Assembly: GCA_963850205.1 (NCBI GenBank)
Contig: CAWKKJ010000019.1
Location: 45,966 to 109,965 of the forward strand
Reading direction: 5' to 3'
Source: JACVRW01 sp963850205
GTDB lineage: Bacteria; Actinomycetota; Thermoleophilia; Solirubrobacterales; Thermoleophilaceae
DNA length: 64,000 nucleotides
The position numbers and the translations under genes were made by a program. Positions 1 to 7,627 of the stretch are shown in pieces. A model generated the notes under the pieces. The model was not told the DNA's origin. It did not search any database and saw only the letters and a list, made by a program, of their open reading frames with translations. Numbering within the stretch: the stretch's first letter is position 1; each line of letters starts with the position of its first letter.

Positions 1-537
1 GAAGCCGTCGGCGCGCAGGCGCTCCTGCGAGCGCTCCATCACCAGCTCCTGGGCACAGGGACAGGCGGTCATGCCCTGCGCCTCGACCCCCACCAGGCGA
101 CGGGTGCCGCGCGGCCCGGCGACGGCAGAGCCGAAAAGCGTGTAGATCTCCTGCGTGGGCACCCGCGACGCGGGCGCCAACTTGTGCTCGGGGTAGCGGG
201 CCGCGATCGTGACCTCGGCCCTGCGGCCGTCCTGGCGGTCGCGCACGCGCTCGGCGATGTGCGAGGCGAGTGTCTCGGCCTTGAAGGCCTCGCCGAGGAT
301 CACTTCGTCGATCGCCTCGTTGACGATCTCCTCGAAGCGCGACATGTGCGCGCCCTTCTGCTCCGGTGCCAGGTCTACGAAGCACTCCAGCTCGGCGTAG
401 AAGAGCTGCTCGCTCCCGTTCGAGCGGGCGCGGATCACCTTCTCCACCCCCGTGACCCCGACGCGTGAGAGGCTCAGGTGGGTGGCGGGCCGGCGGGCCT
501 GGACGTCGCCACCGAGTAGCACAGAGGGCTCGTTCAT
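1..537 (-). CDS. folE2: GTP cyclohydrolase FolE2/MptA type, C-terminus cut by window edge
   Basis: The minus strand reads an open frame that begins MNEPSVLLGGDVQA and ends at the window edge. It contains VGVTGVEKVI, an Asp/Glu-rich central part with HMSRFEEIVNEAI, and GVEAQGMTACPCAQE. The last motif, with its metal-binding Cys-Pro-Cys, is the hallmark of the FolE2/MptA (type IB/IV) GTP cyclohydrolases. These form dihydroneopterin-type products from GTP for folate, queuosine or, in archaea, methanopterin pathways. About 179 residues are visible and the last part is missing. ATG at 537 is taken as the start; the frame stays open upstream, so GTG at 540 or 549 is possible. It is divergent from the sigma factor gene. 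The specific pathway is inferred. Confidence 0.85.
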   Translation of the reverse strand, partial: MNEPSVLLGGDVQARRPATHLSLSRVGVTGVEKVIRARSNGSEQLFYAELECFVDLAPEQKGAHMSRFEEIVNEAIDEVILGEAFKAETLASHIAERVRDRQDGRRAEVTIAARYPEHKLAPASRVPTQEIYTLFGSAVAGPRGTRRLVGVEAQGMTACPCAQELVMERSQERLRADGF

Positions 538-724
538 CACCTCGTCCACGATATCGGGGCTGCCCGCGAGGCAAAGCGCACAAACCCGTTGTACACTGGC
601 CGCGGCTGCACGCCTTGGACTTCGCACCACTGAGCTCAGCCTCTCGCGGCCCACGCTGCGACTCAGGACAACCGGCACACCAAAGACCTCGCGCGAACGC
701 GAGTTAGGACGTCGTCGGAGGGGC

Positions 725-1861
725 ATGGGTTTGAGTCAGAAGGACGGGGCATTGGGACTGCTGGAGGAAGCGACCGGAGCACAGTTCTCCGATGTCGAGG
801 AGCTGCGCCTGCTGGCCGCCGAGGGCCGCGAGCGGGGCTACCTGACCTTTGAGGAGATCGCCTCCACGCTCGACGAAGTGGAGGTGACAAAGGAGCAGGT
901 CAGCGAGTTCCACTCTCATCTCGTGGAGAGCGGCGTGGAGCTCGTCACGCGCGACGGCCGCCCGCCCGCGGCCGAGCCGGTGGCCGCGCGGGCGGAGGCG
1001 GGGACCAAGAGGCCCCAGATCGACCTTACAGTGGAGCCCAGCCTCGACTCGCTGCGGCTCTACCTGCGCTCCATCGGCCGGGTGGACCTGCTCACCGCCG
1101 GCGAGGAGGTGGCGCTCGCCAGGCTGATCGAGCGGGGCGACATGGTGGCCAAGCAGCAGATGATCGAGGCCAACCTGCGGCTCGTGGTCTCGATCGCCAA
1201 GGGCTATCTCGGCCGGGGGCTGTCGTTCCTCGACCTGATTCAAGAGGGGTCGCTGGGGCTGATCCGCGCCGTGGAGAAGTTCGACTACCGGCGCGGCTAC
1301 AAGTTCTCCACCTACGCCACCTGGTGGATCCGCCAGGCCGTGACCCGCGCGATAGCCGACAAGGCCCGCACGATTCGCATCCCGGTGCACATGGTGGAGA
1401 AGCTGAACAAGGTGGCCCACGTGGAGCGCCAGCTGGTGCAGGAGTTCGGGCGCGAGCCGACCCCCGAGGAGGTTGCGCTGGAGCTGCAGTGGACGGCGCG
1501 CGAGGTAAAGGACATCCTGCGAATCGCCCAGCTGCCCATCTCCCTGGAGAAGCCGATCGGCGAGGAGGAGGACTCCGAGCTGGGTGACTTCGTGGAGGAC
1601 GAGGCCGCCGAGTCGCCCTTCGACCTGGCGAACGAGAACCTGCGACGCGAGAACGTGCGCTCAGCGTTGAACGCCCTGCCCGTCCGCGAGCGCGAGGTGA
1701 TCGAGATGCGCTACGGCCTGCGCGGCCAGAAGGCGCGTACGCTCGAAGAGGTGGGCCGCGCGTTCGGCGTCACACGCGAGCGGATCCGGCAGATCGAGAA
1801 CAACACGCTGAAGAAGCTCGAGGGCCTTCCCGAGGCGCAGCGCCTGCGGGACGCTTCCTAG
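725..1861 (+). CDS. rpoD: Primary RNA polymerase sigma factor (RpoD/SigA family)
   Basis: This 378-residue sigma-70 has a short N-terminal region 1.1-like helical domain (residues about 5-70, with YLTFEEIASTLDEVEV). Regions 2.1-2.4 follow, with DLIQEGSLGLIRAVEKFDYR and YKFSTYATWWIRQAVTRAI, then region 3 and region 4.2 with the helix-turn-helix GVTRERIRQIENNTLKKL. Region 1.1 and near-consensus 2.4/4.2 argue for the housekeeping factor rather than an alternative one. ATG 725 is preferred because GGAGGGG lies just upstream; the frame is open further upstream but that part looks non-coding. It initiates transcription with core polymerase, whose rpoB, rpoC and rpoA genes are also in this window. 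Confidence 0.95.
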   Translation: MGLSQKDGALGLLEEATGAQFSDVEELRLLAAEGRERGYLTFEEIASTLDEVEVTKEQVSEFHSHLVESGVELVTRDGRPPAAEPVAARAEAGTKRPQIDLTVEPSLDSLRLYLRSIGRVDLLTAGEEVALARLIERGDMVAKQQMIEANLRLVVSIAKGYLGRGLSFLDLIQEGSLGLIRAVEKFDYRRGYKFSTYATWWIRQAVTRAIADKARTIRIPVHMVEKLNKVAHVERQLVQEFGREPTPEEVALELQWTAREVKDILRIAQLPISLEKPIGEEEDSELGDFVEDEAAESPFDLANENLRRENVRSALNALPVREREVIEMRYGLRGQKARTLEEVGRAFGVTRERIRQIENNTLKKLEGLPEAQRLRDAS

Positions 1862-1871
1862 ACTTTCCCGC

Positions 1872-2420
1872 GTGACAGAGCTGCGGCTGCGGCGCGACGA
1901 CGCCGACAAGAAGCGCTACGTGCTCGACGGCGTGGGGGAGCTCCAGCGCGGCAAGTGGTACGAGCGCGGCGGCGCGGTCACCGACACCGGAGGACGCACC
2001 TGGGAGCTGAAGCCGAGCGCCTGGAAACGGTCAGCCGTGGCCGTCGACGCGGTGGGCGAGGAGGCGGCCCGCTATGAGCCGGAGGGGACGTTCAAGCGCG
2101 GCGGGCGCCTGGAGGTGGCGGGTGGCGGGTCATACGACCTCAAGCCCTCCTCGGCGTGGCGCAACCGCTACGCGCTCTGGTCGCGGGAGGAGGAGCTGGC
2201 CTCGGTGGAGACGAAGGGCTGGTCGGGCCAGGAGGTGGCCGTGTCGATCGCCGAAGGCGCGGACGTCGACCCGCTGGTGCTGCTCACGGCCTGCTGGCTC
2301 GTGCGGCTGTTCGGCGAGGACGACGCCGCGGCGGCGTCGGGCGCTGGGGCTGCCCGGGTCCTAGAGGCCCCTCTACAATCGGCGTCCCGCGACCACCCGG
2401 GGGGATGTCCGAGTGGCTAA
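1872..2420 (+). CDS. Hypothetical beta-rich protein; 3' end runs into tRNA-Tyr
   Basis: A GTG start 11 bases after the sigma gene opens a 182-codon frame. Its first 150 residues look like a repeated beta-sheet scaffold: KKRYVLDGVGELQRGKWYER, then GRTWELKPSAWKRSAVAVDA, then GSYDLKPSSAWRNRYALW. The hydrophobic stretch DPLVLLTACWLVRLFGEDD ends the conserved-looking part. I do not recognise the family; a LURP/tubby-like fold is only a guess. The last codons overlap the first 22 bases of tRNA-Tyr, which is unlikely for a real gene. An indel near 2340 would move the end to the TAG at 2362-2364 in another frame. Confidence 0.55.
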   Translation: MTELRLRRDDADKKRYVLDGVGELQRGKWYERGGAVTDTGGRTWELKPSAWKRSAVAVDAVGEEAARYEPEGTFKRGGRLEVAGGGSYDLKPSSAWRNRYALWSREEELASVETKGWSGQEVAVSIAEGADVDPLVLLTACWLVRLFGEDDAAAASGAGAARVLEAPLQSASRDHPGGCPSG

Positions 2421-2480
2421 AGGAGCGGCGCTGTAAACGCCGTGGCTATGCCTACGCAGGTTCGAATCCTGCTCCCCCCA
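2399..2480 (+). tRNA. tRNA-Tyr (anticodon GTA)
   Basis: The 82-nt molecule has a 7-bp acceptor stem (GGGGGGA with TCCCCCC) and an anticodon stem CGGCG/CGCCG closing loop CTGTAAA. The anticodon is therefore GTA. A long variable arm typical of bacterial tRNA-Tyr is present, and the T arm is GCAGG-TTCGAAT-CCTGC. The discriminator is A2480; CCA is not encoded. Confidence 0.97.
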
Positions 2481-2826
2481 CTTCCCACCCGTTAGGGCCA
2501 GCAGGGGCCAGGCGGTGTCAGTAGGGGCCACGATCCCGTGCTAGGACTGGGATCGCGGGCGACACGGCGACCAAGGTCGCGAGCACCACGGCGATGTGCG
2601 AAACGGCCGTTCGAGGGCGTCGTGCCACGCCTGCGAGATACGAAAGCGGCGCGGCACACCGGCCGCCGACCGCGGTGCGCTTGCAGGAGGACGGCTGCCA
2701 CAATGCGCGGCGGCGAGCTACTCCTCGCCGCCACGCCCCCCGGCCGTTTTTGCGGCGCCGCGGGGGGCAAGCCGGGCAGGTGGCTCGCCCCCCGCTACTG
2801 CTGTGGCGCTGGTCCGTGCCGTCAGG
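2481..2826. terminator. Intergenic stretch with two strong hairpins (2709-2731 and 2760-2795)
   Basis: No supported gene lies in these 346 bases. One hairpin pairs GGCGGCGAG with CTCGCCGCC (2709-2731) and is followed by a GTTTTTG run at 2746-2752. A second pairs GCGGGGGGC with GCCCCCCGC plus four inner pairs (2760-2795). A weaker inverted repeat, GATCCC/GGGATC, lies near 2531-2553. The stretch separates plus-strand tRNA-Tyr from a minus-strand gene ending at 2827, which fits back-to-back terminators. Confidence 0.5.
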
Positions 2827-3213
2827 TCAGTTGGTCTGGGGCCCGGGTGCGTCCAGGCCGTTCGCCGGAGCCGACTCGGGAGGGGTGATCGCGGCCGCTG
2901 TGGCCGCTTCGTCGGTGCCGCCCTGCGAGGTCGCCGGGGGCGAGATCGCGGCCGCTGTGGCCGCTTCGTCGGTGCCGCCCTGGGCGCCCGGGGCGCTCGC
3001 CGAGATCGCCGCGGCGGCGACGGCCTCGTTGTGGGTCTTGGCCACCGTGCCCGGGGCCGGAACCTCGGCCACGATCACTTCGGGGTCGCCGACCACGACG
3101 GTCTCGCTGTCGATCAGGGCATAGGCCCCGGTGGCGGCTGCGGCCCCGATGGCCAGGGCGACCACGGGAGCAAGCAGTGTTCTGGTGTTGGGTAGGCGCT
3201 CTGCGTACTGCAT
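2827..3213 (-). CDS. Small exported or membrane-anchored protein with a duplicated Ala-rich segment
   Basis: The 128-residue product begins MQYAERLPNTRT and has one hydrophobic segment at about residues 13-33 (LLAPVVALAIGAAAATGAYAL), consistent with a signal anchor. The rest is Ala/Pro/Thr-rich and acidic, and holds two copies of GGTDEAATAAAI about 19 residues apart. No family or catalytic motif is recognised. The duplication is exact at DNA level (2887-2925 and 2944-2982), so it is recent or under gene conversion. An extracytoplasmic location is inferred from the hydrophobic segment only. Confidence 0.6.
   Translation of the reverse strand: MQYAERLPNTRTLLAPVVALAIGAAAATGAYALIDSETVVVGDPEVIVAEVPAPGTVAKTHNEAVAAAAISASAPGAQGGTDEAATAAAISPPATSQGGTDEAATAAAITPPESAPANGLDAPGPQTN
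2887..2982. repeat. 39-bp exact direct repeat with 57-bp period
   Basis: The segment starting GATCGCGGCCGCTGTGGCC occurs at 2887-2925 and again at 2944-2982. It lies within the reading frame of the minus-strand exported protein, and the 57-bp period keeps the frame (19 codons). Confidence 0.85.
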
Positions 3214-3458
3214 TCGACGTCACACTCCTGGTTTAGGGGGGTCTCGCCGCCCAGAACCCGGACACAGGACGCCCGCGCGGGCGAGTGAGGGGGGAGGGCG
3301 GCGAGACCGGAAACTCCTGTTCGCTCCGTTCTATGTCAGGTCGCTCGCGGGAACTGCGAGCTTCCGCACACAAGGCGCAGGAGGCGACCAGCACGCACCC
3401 CCGCAGGGGGATCAGGCGGGCACCCGGTTATGCAAAGACCAGAACGAGGGGAGGGCGG

Positions 3459-3986
3459 CTATTCCGACAGCCCCACGGCTTCAAGGGCCCGCTGCCAGCC
3501 GTTCTGCTCGACGAACCACTCCTGGCGCGCGATCTTGCCCCGCGAGGAAAGCTCCATCATCGTTCCGCCAGACGTCACCTCGGTCTTTACGCCGCTCCCG
3601 CGGCCGTAGCCGACGAAGTCGCCTCTGACCGCGACGCGGCCGTCGGCATCGACCAGCCGGTCGAGCGTCCACGACCAACGCTCGAACGCCGAGTCGATCT
3701 CGCCATAGAGCGCCCGGACCCCCTCGCGTCCGCGAAAGCAGCCGCCGACGCCCACACCGTCCATCCCATGCATCCAGACCTCCGTGTCCGGCTCGTAGAC
3801 GAGCACGTTCAAGTCCACGTCGCTGCGCGCCACTGCGCTAAAGCCCCGCTTGATCGCCGCCTGCATCGCCCGTCTCCTCAGCGGCGAGCCGAGCTTGAGC
3901 CGGACGGTGCCCGCCGAGATCGCCGTTCCGATCGCGGGCGCTCGCAGGACTAGCCAGTCGAGCAGGTCGCGCTTTTCCTGCGACAT
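3459..3986 (-). CDS. SnoaL-like/NTF2-fold protein
   Basis: From ATG 3986 (MSQEKRDLLDWLVLRAP) the product is 175 residues. The second half has the pattern of SnoaL-like polyketide-cyclase-fold proteins: RSDVDLNVLVYEPDTEVW, a Gly-rich turn, FRGREGVRALYGEIDSAFE, VAVRGDFVGYGRGSG, and a C-terminal strand ending IARQEWFVEQNGWQRALEAV. Such proteins are small cone-shaped alpha+beta domains, often of unknown substrate. The frame is open to 4244, but the extra N-terminal part is Arg/Ser-rich and non-protein-like. Similar folds recur at 11679-12128 and in the fusion at 33578-34936. Confidence 0.7.
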   Translation of the reverse strand: MSQEKRDLLDWLVLRAPAIGTAISAGTVRLKLGSPLRRRAMQAAIKRGFSAVARSDVDLNVLVYEPDTEVWMHGMDGVGVGGCFRGREGVRALYGEIDSAFERWSWTLDRLVDADGRVAVRGDFVGYGRGSGVKTEVTSGGTMMELSSRGKIARQEWFVEQNGWQRALEAVGLSE

Positions 3987-4287
3987 CGCCCGCCCAGTAT
4001 CCCCGAAGGGGGCCGAGGCCTGTGAGAAACGCCCAGCGCGCACCACGAGCAGCAGGCCCGGACGTTTCCGCCGCGGGCGGAGGGGGAGCGACCTGCCGGG
4101 CTTTCGCATTTCGACCCGTGCGATTCGCTTCCGGGAGTCAGACCTCGAAGGGTGGCTACAGGCACGCTCGACGCTGCGGCCCGAGGACGACGGTTGACTC
4201 GCTTGTGCCACGCCGTGAGTCACGACCCGCCCGTCTTCAGGCAAAGTCTTCTATTCCCCCCATTTCCGCCACAATGGGCGGACCAGC
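3987..4287. other. Intergenic, no gene seen
   Basis: About 300 bases between the divergently placed SnoaL-like gene and tRNA-Thr. I see no protein-like frame and no clear promoter match. It presumably contains the tRNA promoter. Confidence 0.4.
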
Positions 4288-4360
4288 GCCGACGTAGCTC
4301 AGCCGGTAGAGCACCTCCATGGTAAGGAGGGGGTCCGGGGTTCGAGTCCCCGCGTCGGCT
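4288..4360 (+). tRNA. tRNA-Thr (anticodon GGT)
   Basis: This 73-nt cloverleaf has acceptor GCCGACG/CGTCGGC and anticodon stem CCTCC/GGAGG around loop ATGGTAA (anticodon GGT). The T arm is CGGGG-TTCGAGT-CCCCG and the discriminator is T4360. CCA is not encoded. A peptidase gene starts only 6 bases downstream. Confidence 0.97.
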
Positions 4361-4366
4361 TTTTCC

Positions 4367-5518
4367 ATGTCCACTGACGTCCTGATTCACGGCGACACCT
4401 TCAGCTCCGCGCCGCTGCGGCACGAGTTGCCGCTCGGCATCGCCGACCCGCTCTCCTACTTCGAGGCCTCCGGCCGCCGGGCGGCGGTGATCTCCGCGCT
4501 TGACGCCGACCGGGCGGTCGAGGCCGCTCCCGGGCTGGAGGTGATGGATCCCCACGAGCTCGGTCTCGATGAGCTGGTTGCGGAGGGCATGCGCTGGCAC
4601 GAGCTCGATGTGGAGCTGTGTCTTCGTGCGGCGAAGCGGCTCGAGACGCGGCGTGTGGTCGTGCCGAACGCGCTTCCGGTGGCCGTGGCCGACCGGCTCC
4701 GGGCCGAGGGCATCGAGGTGATCCCCGACGAAGACGAGTTCATCCGCCGTCGCCGCTCCAAGAACGCCGCGGAGCTCGCGGGCATCCGGCGTGCGCAGGC
4801 CGCGGCCGACGCCGGGATGGCCGCCGCGGCCGAGATGTTGCGCGAGGCCCGGCCGGCCGACGGCGGGCTGCTGACCGTCGATGGCGAGGCACTTACCTCC
4901 GAGCGCGTGCGGGGGCGTATCCGAGAGGTCTGCGCAGGGCTCGGAGCACCCGCCGACGACGACATCATCGTCGCCGCCGGCGCGGCTGGGGCCACCGGCC
5001 ACGAGAACGGCAGCGGTCCGATTCCCGCAGGGGTCCCGCTCATCGTCGACATCTGGCCCCGTGACGAGCGCACCGGCTGCTGGAGCGACATGACCCGGAC
5101 CTTCGTCGCCGGAGCGGAACCGGCCGAGGACATCGCCGCCTGGCACGAGCTCTCGCTCACCGCGCTCGACCACGCACTCGCCGGTTGCGCTGCCGGCGTG
5201 ACCGGGCGCGAGCTGTTCGATGCGGCGTGCGACGTGTTCGAGGCGGCGGGCGAGCCCACTCAGCGCACCAAGCCGGAGGGTGAGCCGTTGCGCGACGGCT
5301 TCTTCCACTCACTCGGCCACGGGGTGGGCCTCGAGATACACGAGGAGCCCGCGCTGGGGCGAACCGGCGGCGACCCGCTGGTCCCCGGCGACGTGGTGGC
5401 CATCGAGCCGGGCTGCTACCGCAACGGCTACGGCGGCGTGCGGCTCGAGGACCTGGTGCTGGTCACCGAGGACGGCTGCGAGCGGCTGACCGACTTTCCC
5501 TACGGGCTCGAGCCTTAG
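4367..5518 (+). CDS. M24-family metallopeptidase (Xaa-Pro aminopeptidase-like)
   Basis: The 383-residue protein has an N-terminal creatinase-like half (1-150) and a C-terminal pita-bread catalytic domain. Visible metal-site motifs are VDIWP...CWSDMTRTF (two Asp), HSLGHGVGLEIHEEPALG (His), AIEPGCY (Glu) and VRLEDLVLV (Glu), the full M24 set. The family removes N-terminal residues preceding proline or hydrolyses related amides; the exact substrate is unknown. ATG 4367 directly follows tRNA-Thr. Its TAG overlaps the TAA of the convergent agmatinase gene within four bases (5515-5518). Confidence 0.88.
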   Translation: MSTDVLIHGDTFSSAPLRHELPLGIADPLSYFEASGRRAAVISALDADRAVEAAPGLEVMDPHELGLDELVAEGMRWHELDVELCLRAAKRLETRRVVVPNALPVAVADRLRAEGIEVIPDEDEFIRRRRSKNAAELAGIRRAQAAADAGMAAAAEMLREARPADGGLLTVDGEALTSERVRGRIREVCAGLGAPADDDIIVAAGAAGATGHENGSGPIPAGVPLIVDIWPRDERTGCWSDMTRTFVAGAEPAEDIAAWHELSLTALDHALAGCAAGVTGRELFDAACDVFEAAGEPTQRTKPEGEPLRDGFFHSLGHGVGLEIHEEPALGRTGGDPLVPGDVVAIEPGCYRNGYGGVRLEDLVLVTEDGCERLTDFPYGLEP

Positions 5519-6525
5519 AGCACTGCTCTCGCGCGTTCCCGACGGCTTTGCAGTGGTGCGAGACCCTGCGTCCGCCGCTGCGCGATCCCCGTCAGTATCT
5601 CGCGCACTATCCGCTCGGCCGCCAGCGCCGTGATGTCTGCGGAGCCAATCGCTGTGGGGATCACCTCGACGATGTCAGCCCCAACTATCTCGAGTCCGGC
5701 TGCTGCCTCACGGCAGGCCCCGAGGAGGTCGCTCAGGCTCATGCCGCCCGGCTCCGGGGTGCCGGTGCCCGGCGCGAATGCCGGATCCAGGACGTCGATG
5801 TCCACCGTCAGAAAAGCTGGGCCCGGTCCCACGCGCTCGATTGCTTGCGCCATCACCGGACGTATGCCGCTTTCTCGAACCTGGTGCATGAAGAAACTCG
5901 TGATTCCGCGCTCGGCTTGCCAGGCGAACACCTCCTCGCCCGGCCAGTAGCCCCGTAGTCCGATCTGGGCGTAGCGCTCTGGCGCCACGAGACCGGCCTC
6001 GACCAGCCGGTACATCGGCGTGCCGTGGGACTTCTCGACGCCGAAGACCGTGCTGCCGGTGTCGGTGTGAGTATCGAAGTGGACGAGCCCCACGGGTCCA
6101 TGCCACAGCGCACACGCACGCACGTTGGGCTCGGTGATCGAGTGATCCCCGCCCAGCACGACGGGGATGGACCCGGCGGCGACGACTTCTCCGACGGTCT
6201 CGGCGATTGCACGGTGCGTTCGGACCGGGTCGGCGGGCAGCACGGGGGCATCGCAGAAGTCGACGATCCGCAGCTCCGAGAAGGCGTCGACCTTCGCCTC
6301 CAGGTGCGGGCCGGGCGGGCAACTCGCGGCCCGAATCGCGCGCGGAGCGAAGCGGGCCCCGGTGCGGTCGGAGACGCAGTCATCGGTCGGCGCCCCGACA
6401 ATGGCCACGTCGGTCCCCTCCAGCTCACGCCCATCTTGGGTCATCGGCACCCCGCCAAAGCTGAGCGGACCCGCGAAATCCGGCTTCTCTCCGTACTCGC
6501 GCCAGCGCTGCAGCGGGTCGATCAC
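5515..6525 (-). CDS. speB: Agmatinase-like ureohydrolase
   Basis: The frame carries the arginase/agmatinase signature: VVLGGDHSITEP (His ligand), LVHFDTHTDTG (Asp/His cluster) and LTVDIDVLDPAFAPGTGTPE (Asp pair). The enzyme would hydrolyse agmatine to putrescine and urea with two Mn ions. GTG 6525 (VIDPLQRWREYG, 336 residues) is chosen over ATG 6582 for two reasons: GAGGTGG lies about 8 bases upstream, and it forms a GTGA overlap with the stop of the preceding gene at 6522. That overlap implies translational coupling. With the SpeD-like gene two positions upstream it suggests an arginine-to-putrescine route. Guanidinobutyrase or another guanidino-acid specificity cannot be excluded. Confidence 0.85.
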   Translation of the reverse strand: MIDPLQRWREYGEKPDFAGPLSFGGVPMTQDGRELEGTDVAIVGAPTDDCVSDRTGARFAPRAIRAASCPPGPHLEAKVDAFSELRIVDFCDAPVLPADPVRTHRAIAETVGEVVAAGSIPVVLGGDHSITEPNVRACALWHGPVGLVHFDTHTDTGSTVFGVEKSHGTPMYRLVEAGLVAPERYAQIGLRGYWPGEEVFAWQAERGITSFFMHQVRESGIRPVMAQAIERVGPGPAFLTVDIDVLDPAFAPGTGTPEPGGMSLSDLLGACREAAAGLEIVGADIVEVIPTAIGSADITALAAERIVREILTGIAQRRTQGLAPLQSRRERARAVL

Positions 6526-7067
6526 GGCGCCACCTCGGTCTTCGAGCAGAGCGCAGAGTCTTGGCTGCTCCACGGCGCCCACCCCGGCGATTTGAGGTGC
6601 AGGAATGTCCGTGTGATGCGTGCGAGCCCGTACTCGTAGGCTGCGGCACCCAAATTCGTGCCCGCCAGAAAAACGAGCGCATCGGTCGAGGACACCGAAT
6701 CGCTAAGGAAGACCGCGCCGAACGCGCCCGCATAGTAGGGCACCTCTTTCGCCAGCTCGGCAGCCTACGTAGCCGCTTGCGGAAGCGATTCTCTGGGTGC
6801 GGAGCCCTCATGCCTGAGCTTCGCCAGCTCATACGCAGCCTTCGACAGCACGTTGGTGCTCGTCCCCGTCTCCGTAGCAGCCTCCAGTTGGCCTGGAGGT
6901 TGACCCGTAGTGCTGCTCCCCAGAGCAGGTAGGTGCCCGCCGAGCAACACGAGCACCAGCCAGTAATCGAGGCCGCGTAGGACATGGGATGCCGCCAGGA
7001 GGACTCCTGCTGCGGTGGCGATCCCTTCCAAGGCGTAGGTTGATATCGCCGTGGCAAGGAGGGTCAT
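6522..7067 (-). pseudogene. Membrane protein frame interrupted by one in-frame TAG
   Basis: From ATG 7067, with AAGGAGATG just upstream, the frame encodes MTLLATAISTYALEGIA and two hydrophobic segments (to about residue 50). A polar stretch follows, then a single TAG at 6765-6767. The same frame continues as AAELAKEVPYYAGAFGAVF, a second hydrophobic half, and ends in TGA overlapping the agmatinase GTG. Both halves look like one protein of about 180 residues with roughly four membrane segments. The stop may be a sequencing error, a real nonsense mutation, or mark two proteins (GTG restart at 6743). It sits between the SpeD-like and agmatinase genes, so a role in polyamine or arginine transport is possible but not shown. 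Confidence 0.55.
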
Positions 7068-7156
7068 GGCCCATCTCCTTGTCCTTGCCCATCCATTTGT
7101 CCTTGAGTTGTTCTCTGCCCTAGAGGACCTCTCAATCGAGCCGGGCGCGGCTTCCC

Positions 7157-7546
7157 TCATCGCTCGAGCACCCTCACCGTGGGGGTGCCGCCGAAATGTG
7201 CGACGGCGATCTCTGCCGCGACGTCCGGATCGAACGGCCGGCAGGAGAAGACGTCAACAAAGCAGCGGCCGAAGACCTCGTCGGCGTGGATCGTTATCGA
7301 ACTCGTCTCGATGAACTGCATCGCCGACCAGCCCTCGAGCTCATCGTCGCCGAAGCGGTCGAGCATGAGCGGGCCGTAGGCGCGCATGCCCACGGCCTCG
7401 ATAAGGGTCGGCACGAAGCGACGGATGCTGTCGGGATCCTCGAGTCGGCGCCGGTCGCAGCCATGCAGATCGATCGCCGCAAGCATGCCCCAGGGCACGT
7501 CGGTGCGACCGCCGGGGTCGGGACGATCCATCGTCGAGGTTTCCAT
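7157..7546 (-). CDS. speD: SpeD-like pyruvoyl-dependent decarboxylase (possible arginine decarboxylase)
   Basis: This 129-residue protein matches the small prokaryotic S-adenosylmethionine decarboxylase fold. It has SSITIH around the self-cleaving Ser82, His87 and FVDVFSC with Cys102. Residues known in Thermotoga SpeD to hold AdoMet are not conserved: the HTWPE segment is HADEV, the N-terminal Glu pair reads IDLHGCD, and the Glu before the cleaved Ser is Thr. It heads an operon ending in agmatinase, and no spermidine synthase is nearby. Some SpeD homologues are known arginine or ornithine decarboxylases, and this context favours arginine. ATG 7546 is used; ATG 7531 is an alternative. Confidence 0.8.
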   Translation of the reverse strand: METSTMDRPDPGGRTDVPWGMLAAIDLHGCDRRRLEDPDSIRRFVPTLIEAVGMRAYGPLMLDRFGDDELEGWSAMQFIETSSITIHADEVFGRCFVDVFSCRPFDPDVAAEIAVAHFGGTPTVRVLER

Positions 7547-7627
7547 GCATGCAAGGTCGCAGCGCGCGCTTTCAGAGCGCTTTCAGTCGGCGTGCCAGGG
7601 GTCACCAGGAGATAGGCTCGCCGTAGA

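Noticed and set aside
6765..6767. Pyrrolysine or other amber recoding
   Set aside because: The membrane protein is not a methylamine methyltransferase and no pyl gene is in the window. Nonsense mutation or error is simpler.
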